This document shows positions 17,828-23,875 of a stretch of 23,875 nucleotides of DNA, piece by piece. The notes beneath the pieces were generated by a model. It was not told the DNA's origin, did no database searches, and saw only the letters and a list, made by a program, of their open reading frames with translations. The stretch is taken from the NCBI GenBank assembly GCA_021464525.1, contig JADRCO010000983.1, positions 1 to 23,875 of the forward strand, read 5' to 3'. The number at the start of each line of letters is the position of its first letter. Position 1 is the first letter of the stretch. The stretch is from Rhizophagus sp. LPA8_4_AMF (lineage: Eukaryota; Glomeromycota; Glomeromycetes; Glomerales; Glomeraceae). Both the position numbers and the translations under genes were made by a program.

Positions 17828-19467
17828 AGCATTTTTAACGTTCCCAAGGCAAGTCGGGAGACATCAACTGATGGTAAGTCTGAAGGTAAGAAAATTGGAA
17901 GTTCGTGTGAGTATGTACTAACTGTTTTGAACAGCCATGTGTGTTTTCGCCTCCAATGTTGATTAAAATTATCAATTGTAATAATGGTGTCTATATTAGT
18001 GTCAGCGGAAGAGGCCGTGGTGTCCAGGTAGATTCTGTCTTTTAATAAACTAGATAAAGCGTTTAATTGATAAATCTGATTATATCGTTGACGTAGGATG
18101 AGCGGCATGTTGTTTCGTTTAGGAACATTATGAAATTTAGGCACGTTAAGCGCCTTAAGGGTATGTTTGATTCCTGAGACGATTGTCTGCATTTCTTGGT
18201 TTACGAATTGTTGCGGTGATTGTCGTATGGATGGTAAAGAAGAATTACGATTAAGATAATCCTGAAATGTATTATTAAAAGAAAGCCAATCATTTGCTTG
18301 TAATTTGTCTATATTATATAGCTCATTGTGGGCTTGTTTGTGTATTCTAGAGTGTGCAAAGTCTTTTTTGTTTTTGAAAAAATTATTAGGGTGTTGAATT
18401 GTTAATACGATCATCAAATGATCAGAAGTATAATCCGGGGTTAAAATTTTGAAATCAAGTAAAGACGATAATAAATCACGTGATGTGAAAATATAATCGA
18501 TAGTAGAAGGTTGAAGTGAAGAATTGTTGGACTGAAAAGTAGGAGTATTATGCTGATTAAAGCGTTTCGCTGAGTTATAAAGGTCCCAGTATTTTAATAA
18601 GGAACCAAGGTGTTTGGATTTCAGTTGATTCAAAGTTAAAAGATGAAGGATATCGTCCTACGAGGTTGTTGAACTATTGACGGTTAAATTGATGGCCTTG
18701 ATGTTTAGGTCTCCTAGTAATACGAACTGGAAGCGTTTAGTTTTGAGGTTTTTGATTGAGTCGTTAATACTCTGTAGGATGGTACATAGTTCAGGTAGTC
18801 GTGTGTCAGGGCAGGCAGGAAAGTATGTAGAGGCAACCGATATTGTAGTGTTATCCTTGAAGTGGAAGGTGGTAATAATTAGTCGTCCTTGAACCTCAAA
18901 AGTGGTCGTGTATAGGTGTCTGTGTAAACGTGCGGTCATATAAATTGCTGAACCACTGCCCCTAACCAGAGGGTCAGGGTTGCGTATGATAATAAACTTG
19001 TTGCTAAAGCTGTTAGTATATGGTGATTGAATATTTCTCGTATTGTTTTTTAAAGAGGGGGAGAAGTTAGGATCGATTTCGTTTGTTTCACAAACGTGTA
19101 AAAAGTCAATTTTGTTTGAAATCATAGTCATCAGAATATACGGTTCTTTGTCTGAAATGGAGCCTTGTATATTATGGCTGCCAAAAGATAATTGATTAAA
19201 ATTCGTTTGAGAGTCGAAGTAATTGTCTAATAAATTGGTGTTTTGCTCCAATGTGAGCAAACCAGGACTTGTTGTTATTGAAGAGGAAGGTAATCCATCT
19301 GATACGAGATTGGGCTGTAAAGAATAATCAGAAAAGTTAATTTGTTTTTGGGGTAATTTTGTTGAATTATCTACTTTTTTTTTGTTTTTTGATTTTTTGG
19401 AAAGAAATTTAGAAATAGGCTTTTTAAGCCCTTTTAAACGTGTTATAATTTTAGTTGTGTCCATCAT
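17824..19467 (-). pseudogene. LINE ORF2, part 1: apurinic-type endonuclease
   Basis: ORF2 starts at ATG 19467, with a second ATG directly after. A basic N-terminal stretch follows (SKFLSKKSKNKKKV, residues about 21-34) that could aid nuclear import or nucleic-acid binding. The endonuclease has its expected landmarks in order: FGSHNIQG, FLHVCETN, GSGSAIYM, ASTYFPA, LLGDLNI, TIDYIFTS and TSDHLMIVLT, so the Asn, Glu, Tyr, Asp/Asn and Ser-Asp-His catalytic set is present. An in-frame TAG at 18658-18660 (codon 270) splits the domain between GDLN and TIDYIF; CAG to TAG would explain it. The frame is lost near 17844 just before the reverse transcriptase. The enzyme would nick the target to prime insertion. 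Confidence 0.92.
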
Positions 19468-19561
19468 TAAAAAAGATATATAAAATTGTAGTATAATCGT
19501 GCGAAAACCAAAGTTGAATTAAAACCGAAAGGAGTTTAAAGCCGAAGTCCAAAAATAAGAT

Positions 19562-19587
19562 AAAACATTAAGGATCCTTAATGTTTT
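19562..19587. repeat. Perfect 26-bp palindrome at the ORF1 stop codon
   Basis: Positions 19562-19587 equal their own reverse complement across all 26 bases, centred on GGATCC. The ORF1 stop TAA (19578-19580) lies inside. In RNA this could form a stem of up to about 11 bp at the end of ORF1, about 95 nt before the ORF2 start. It may influence how ribosomes reach ORF2, but nothing in the sequence proves this. Confidence 0.85.
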
Positions 19588-21998
19588 CCGAAGGGATTGA
19601 GCCTTGAGGCAAAACCAGCAATGGAGGAAGAATGAGTGTCGTACTTGGATGATGATGATTCATCGTATGTAACGTTATCTTCATAATAGTTATTTTGATC
19701 GTGAGCGTGATATTCTTCTACGGTGTCGTCGCTACCGCTGTGGTGTAAATCATTTAATTCATGGTCCGGAACTGATTGTAATCCACAATCTGATGGTTGG
19801 TATTGTTGGTAATGGTTGTCAAAGTCTCTAGGTATGTACTGTTCGGTATTATAAGGCGTATTATGCGCTGTAGGAGGGCTTTGGTAATTTTGTAGAGAGT
19901 TTGGAATGACGTGTTCATAAGGAGCTGGATACATGGGAACTGCCAGCGAGTTCGTAGATTCATTAACTGCAGTGAGATGTCCTAAAATTTGAGTCAATTG
20001 ATCGTCTCGTTTGCCTTCTCTTTGGATGGCAAGTTCCTGATTGGTAAGGATTTTGTTAATATGTTCATGTGATGTGTGAATCTGTGTGGTAATTTCAGAA
20101 ATTTGTTTGTCGATCAGATTAAATTGTTCTCTATGTTTATCTGTATTCTGGATGACCGTCTGCATAGTATTTTCAAGTAAGGTAATGCGATCTTTAAATG
20201 CTTGATTCGCAAGTTCTAATTGTGTTATACGTTCAGTTTGTTTGCTTAAGGTATCTTGTAAGTGGAGCGTGGTGATATCTGCTCTTGATGAAGGGATGGT
20301 GGCAGGCGTACGTTCCTGGCCTTGAATAGGAGATGGATATGGGAGATATAGGTCTGATCTGGAACCATTAAGATTCAGGTTATTGGGTCATCGACCAAAA
20401 TCATTACGATTATTATGGGGCTGGACCTGTTCAAATGTGGAACGATAAGAATAACGATTCTGGTTGGGGTTAGTAGTTTTTGTTTGTTGATTGATGTTGT
20501 TAACGGGTTTAGCTGTACTATTTTTCAACAATTGGCCATAATTTTTTCCTATGTTTTCATCGACCTTAATCTGTGGCTGATCCTTTTTAATCAAAAGCTT
20601 GGTGAAAATTTTGCGGTTTCGTCGATCGATGGTCGAGGGAGCTGTACAATCTTTGTAAATATGAGTGGGTGATCCACATTGCATACATAACCGTCCTTTG
20701 TATGAAAGTGGAATGACATATAATGTGGTGCCGAAAGCTGTTAAACAGCGTACTTTTTCAGAGAAAAATTCTTGAGTGACCATAGAAATGGCAGTTTTAG
20801 TGCCATTAGGTGAGCGGGGATTATGAATGGTACAAGTCTGTCCATTTAAAAGAGAAAGGATCTTTTTAAGATCTGCGGCAACTGTGTTACAAGGGAGACC
20901 TGTGATTCGATAACCATAGGAATTACGAAGTGTAGTGTGCTCATGGTGGTTAGTGGTTGGTAATATACGTATGTAAAAGGATTCGATAGGAAGTGCCCAT
21001 CCTTTTTCCAGCAGAAAAGATAGTCCGGCCGGTTCTTTAAATTCAATGTAAACTGCTTTAAACTGCGGAGCACGTGGTGCAAAGATGTTGGCTTTAGGGT
21101 TTCTCCTTTTTTCGGAGTTGAAATATTTTAGTTCCCATGAGTATTTGGACTGTAAGGCGTGTTCATTACTATTGTGGTGTTTTACTTCTTTGCCTGTAAT
21201 GTTGATAATGTTTCTAACTATGGCTGCGGTCTCATAGTGTATGGGTACGTCAGCTAATTTGACAGTACATGCTTCTTTACAGGTAGCCGTATCTAAAATT
21301 ATTTTTTCTATGTTTGTAGAATTAAACTCAATAAAGTGAACTTTGAGAAGTGCATGTGTTTTGTTGATATATAGGTCGAAAGTGTTCTTTGTTGTGAATT
21401 GGATAACAACAAAATTTAAATTTGCATATCTATGTGGGTATATTCGTGTAAAATCTCCTGAATGGATTGAGAAGGCTTCACGGACTTTAAGCCGTATGTC
21501 CTTAAAGGAAAGATTATTAGGAAATGAATCTTGTGGTGTGAACAAAGAAAATGTATGTTGTGTTTGCGATTGTTATTCAGAATCGTCATATGTTAAGTCG
21601 TCGATTTGTAGATTGTTACATTTTGGAGTGGTGGCTTGTTGATCCGAATTTATTCGGTTATCTGTACTAGTCTCTCCCGCAGGAGCTTTACCTTTATTTG
21701 GTGAATTTTGTTGTTCAATTTCCATTGGTGTTGCTTCATTCAAATTGGGTACCTCACGTGAGGTCAGATCGACCTCAGAGGAAAGTGGGTGTAAAGACAA
21801 ATTATTATCGACGTCCATATTTTGGTCGTCCAAGGAAGTCGAAGTCATCGGTTTCATACGTTTAACGACCGGAGCAGATAAAGGCTCTGTATTAGGGCCA
21901 TATGTTTCCATAATATTCTCTTCGTCGGTAACGGTTTTTTTGAGGTTTTGGTCTTGAATATTTTTAAGGGTAGAAGTTGAACGAGTAGTTCTAGACAT
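19578..21998 (-). pseudogene. LINE ORF1: RRM-like, CCHC knuckle and coiled-coil protein with two nonsense codons
   Basis: A single frame runs from ATG 21998 to TAA 19578 (806 codons before the stop), broken only by TAA at 21573-21575 (codon 142) and TGA at 20388-20390 (codon 537). Both can be undone by a single C-for-T change (CAA, CGA). An acidic, Ser/Thr-rich N-terminal part precedes an RRM-like region at about codons 355-430 (YGYRITGLPCNTVAADLKKI). A CCHC zinc knuckle follows, CMQCGSPTHIYKDC, at codons 438-451. After a Gln/Asn-rich linker, a coiled coil covers about codons 570-680 (LQDTLSKQTERITQLELANQ onward). An acidic, His/Ser-rich tail ends NPFGKH. By family knowledge ORF1 proteins coat the element RNA and act as chaperones. 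Having the coiled coil after the zinc knuckle is uncommon. Confidence 0.85.
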
Positions 21999-22190
21999 TG
22001 TTAGCGGTGAAACTTTAAAGCACGTCGAAAAGTAGTAAACTAGAGGTGTTCCTATATGTAAAAACGTCCTCTCAGGACGTTTAAAGGGTTAAAAATATGG
22101 GTTTATTAAACGAATAGAGGCTTTTTAATACTACGAAGGTTCCTAAAATTTTTGGTCTAAAGATCGACGTGGAAAAGTTTTTCCTTCTTC
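21999..22190 (-). promoter_or_regulatory. 5' leader of the LINE with two hairpins
   Basis: This 192-bp stretch lies between the 5'-side target duplication and the ORF1 start. It probably holds the internal promoter that such elements need. A perfect 9-bp stem with a 3-base loop (AAACGTCCT and AGGACGTTT, 22062-22082) lies about 65-85 nt before the ATG. A 6-bp stem (GGAAAA and TTTTCC, 22171-22184) lies 7 nt from the 5' end. I could not recognise an HDV-like ribozyme fold. Confidence 0.6.
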
Positions 22191-22207
22191 ATTATAGTAG
22201 TAGTATA
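22191..22207. repeat. Target-site duplication of the LINE, 5'-side copy
   Basis: This is the same 17 bases as at 13065-13081, with no mismatch. It fixes the 5' end of the element at 22190 and shows that the insertion is not 5'-truncated relative to ORF1. Confidence 0.85.
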
Positions 22208-23591
22208 GTAGTATTCGGTTCGCAAATCACATTTTTGTAACACTTCACATGACTGTACTTCTGTATCACTCCGATTTTATTGGTTTGGATAGAGAGACAC
22301 TTAGCGTCGCCCAGAAAAATGGTAAGGTTACGCTTACGATAAAAATTATATATCAATTTATAACAAAGAATTTGCTATTATGACTCCAATTTTTAATATA
22401 AATGAGTTAAATGTTTTTTATTTCAAATATAAAGTTTAATTATTATTCCCAATACGTGTATTTTTATTAAATCTTACCACATTTTTAGATTATTATTCTA
22501 TTTTCTTCTAATGTCATAAATCATAATGTCAATATTCATTTTTTCCGATAATTTAAATTTGAGCGAACATATTTTAACTACAAAATGACGTCCTTTTGAT
22601 TTGTTATGATTCTTCTAACAATTATTTTGCTTTAAATACGATTAGGAATTAATAAAGATTAAAATGCAATAATGTAATTAGAAATACATACAAAAAATAT
22701 AAGATTATAAAAACTTTGGCCAATATTCACCAATTTGAGGAATTATTTGACCGGTAAACTAGTACCCAGTAAACTATTATATCGTATGACCGTTATGACC
22801 TAAAAAAAAAATACTGAAACTACTTATTCAAAAACTATACATCATCATTATTATACGCGGAGATAGGATAAATTATTAGCAGCAATGAATATTATCATAG
22901 CGGCAAAGGTACATCAATTTAAAAACAATGCTTTGGAATCTTCTATCGACTAATTAATTTAATTATAGCTATTATAATTTTAAATGGTTCTTATGAAAGA
23001 AAGATTGGAGCAAATTGTAAGGAATTGTAAGATGAATGATTGTCATCTTTGAAAATGGCCATAAAATTTGTTTTAATATAAAATAAAAAAATAGATTTTA
23101 CTAAAATTAATCAAATTCTCTGCACATTTTAATGTGACTTTCTCGCACAATAGATATCATGCAAATTCTTTTTGACGTCCACTTTAAATAACGTCGGGCG
23201 TTAGTCTGGATTTTGCTAGTTTATTGATTCGAAAAGTAAGATGATAACATACTTGTTAAATCAATAAATTATGCATGGGCTCTCTCATTAACTTATTATT
23301 TTTGGTTTACCAAATTGATCAAATGTTTGCGGACGGCCTTTTGTAAGCATTATAAATTTTCAGCAATTATAAATTATAATAGCCGACCCCATTAAACGGA
23401 GAATTTTAAATTCGAATAAAATACAATCACGTGAAATTTGATTTAGCGCCGGCCAACACTATTGCAATTTCGACTAGTACTAACCCGGCAAAACTGCGCT
23501 GACAAATTTTTTGGCTCAAATTTGTTCTTACCTGAATTCTTGTGTTGCTTAATTGACCCGAGTTCAAGCTCTATCGACTCATAAACTTTGA
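22208..23591. other. AT-rich right flank
   Basis: No gene is supported. The region from about 23330 to 23590 is less AT-rich and includes a CACGTG site (23428-23433) and the word GCGCCGGCC near 23447, which would fit a promoter for a gene starting near 23592. The rest shows nothing I can name. Confidence 0.45.
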
Positions 23592-23875
23592 ATGGAGGAA
23601 AAGGTTAGTCTAATTTCGACCAAGTGAAACAAAAAAAAAGAATTTTTTTTTTTTAATCCAGTTTTTTTTTTTTTCATTCCAAAAACCAAGAATTTATTTG
23701 ATTTATTTATTTATGCAAATTATGAGTACTGAGTAACACAAATTTTTTTTTATATTATAAATTGATAAATTTTATATTGTGTTATATATTGAGTAACATG
23801 TAAAAATTTTCTTTTTTTCAAAATAATTTTTTATTTTTGTGTAATAAATATTGCGTAATATGTTGAGTGATACGT
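23592..23875 (+). other. Possible first exon and intron of a gene leaving the window
   Basis: An ATG at 23592 begins MEEK, directly followed by GTTAGT at 23604-23609, a plausible 5' splice site. Without splicing the frame stops after 11 codons. The following sequence is T-rich and repeats the word TGAGTAACA with variants to the end of the window. The call rests on position, splice-site-like sequence and the upstream CACGTG. No 3' splice site or coding second exon is visible. Confidence 0.25.

Larger units (their letters stand above)
13082..22190 (-). mobile_element. Full-length LINE (non-LTR retrotransposon), I/Tad-like layout, inactivated
   Basis: The element is about 9.1 kb and reads on the minus strand. 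In order from its 5' end it has a 192-bp leader (21999-22190), ORF1 (21998-19578), a 110-bp spacer, ORF2 (19467-13746) and a 3' UTR of about 660 bp ending in an AAAT-repeat tail. Exact 17-bp target duplications flank it. Apurinic-type endonuclease, reverse transcriptase and RNase H in one ORF2, plus a CCHC-bearing ORF1, match the I/Tad1 type of LINE. No LTRs were seen. Three in-frame stops (21573, 20388, 18658) and two frameshifts (near 17844 and 16012) kill this copy, yet all catalytic motifs remain readable, so the insertion is fairly recent. Its base composition is noticeably less AT-rich than the host DNA around it. Confidence 0.95.

Noticed and set aside
20415-20672. Plus-strand frames antisense to LINE ORF1 (also 21343-21642 and 21745-21957)
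   Set aside because: Shadows of the ORF1 reading frame, which has a recognisable zinc knuckle on the other strand.
13065-22207. Element as an LTR retrotransposon or integrated retrovirus
   Set aside because: No long terminal repeats, no protease or integrase; apurinic-type endonuclease, tandem-repeat tail and 17-bp duplications identify a LINE.
1-23875. CRISPR array, tRNA or rRNA genes, bacterial-type operons
   Set aside because: No regularly spaced repeats with unique spacers, no tRNA cloverleaf that I could recognise, and the gene families are eukaryotic.

Overview
The window looks like nuclear DNA of an arbuscular mycorrhizal fungus, most likely Rhizophagus irregularis or a close Glomeromycotina relative. 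The grounds are the very AT-rich background, a cluster of long intronless F-box genes with leucine-rich C-terminal halves, a decayed BTB-BACK-TLDc gene, and a non-LTR retrotransposon whose reverse transcriptase resembles families I associate with that genus. The species is inferred from family resemblance, not proven. Nothing here is bacterial: no operons, no Shine-Dalgarno sites, no CRISPR array. I recognised no tRNA or rRNA gene. Layout: (1) 1-9420 is a host gene cluster. An F-box gene on the minus strand (638-2080) is followed by a BTB-TLDc pseudogene (about 2375-3567, plus), a diverged F-box gene (4599-6074, plus) and a third F-box gene (7387-8847, plus). The first and third F-box genes are close paralogues in opposite orientation and share a block of promoter sequence. 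All three F-box genes have an A-rich tract directly against the start codon. (2) 9427-9623 is a short TA-flanked inverted-repeat element resembling a pogo/Tc1-type MITE. (3) 10256-10900 (minus) is an unrecognised helical 214-residue protein. (4) 11598-11895 is a frameshifted fragment of a coiled-coil gene, followed by a second inverted-repeat element (12055-12588) whose arms carry a CACGTG site. (5) 13082-22190 is an essentially full-length LINE on the minus strand. It has a 5' leader, ORF1 (RRM-like region, CCHC knuckle, coiled coil), ORF2 (apurinic-type endonuclease, reverse transcriptase, RNase H, CCHC) and a 3' UTR with a guanine-quadruplex motif, and it ends in an (AAAT)n tail. Exact 17-bp target-site duplications flank it. 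It carries three in-frame stop codons and two frameshifts, so this copy is dead but young. (6) 22208-23875 is AT-rich flank with a possible first exon of a gene running off the right edge. How the parts relate: the F-box proteins would act as substrate receptors of SCF ubiquitin ligases, and their duplication together with a promoter block fits a locally expanding receptor family. The LINE is a self-contained parasite with endonuclease for target-primed insertion, reverse transcriptase, RNase H and an RNA-binding ORF1 protein. I found no clearly new biological system. The most distinctive signals are structural: the 26-bp palindrome at the ORF1 stop, the G-quadruplex motif in the LINE 3' UTR, the A-tract leaders of the F-box genes, and the two inverted-repeat elements.
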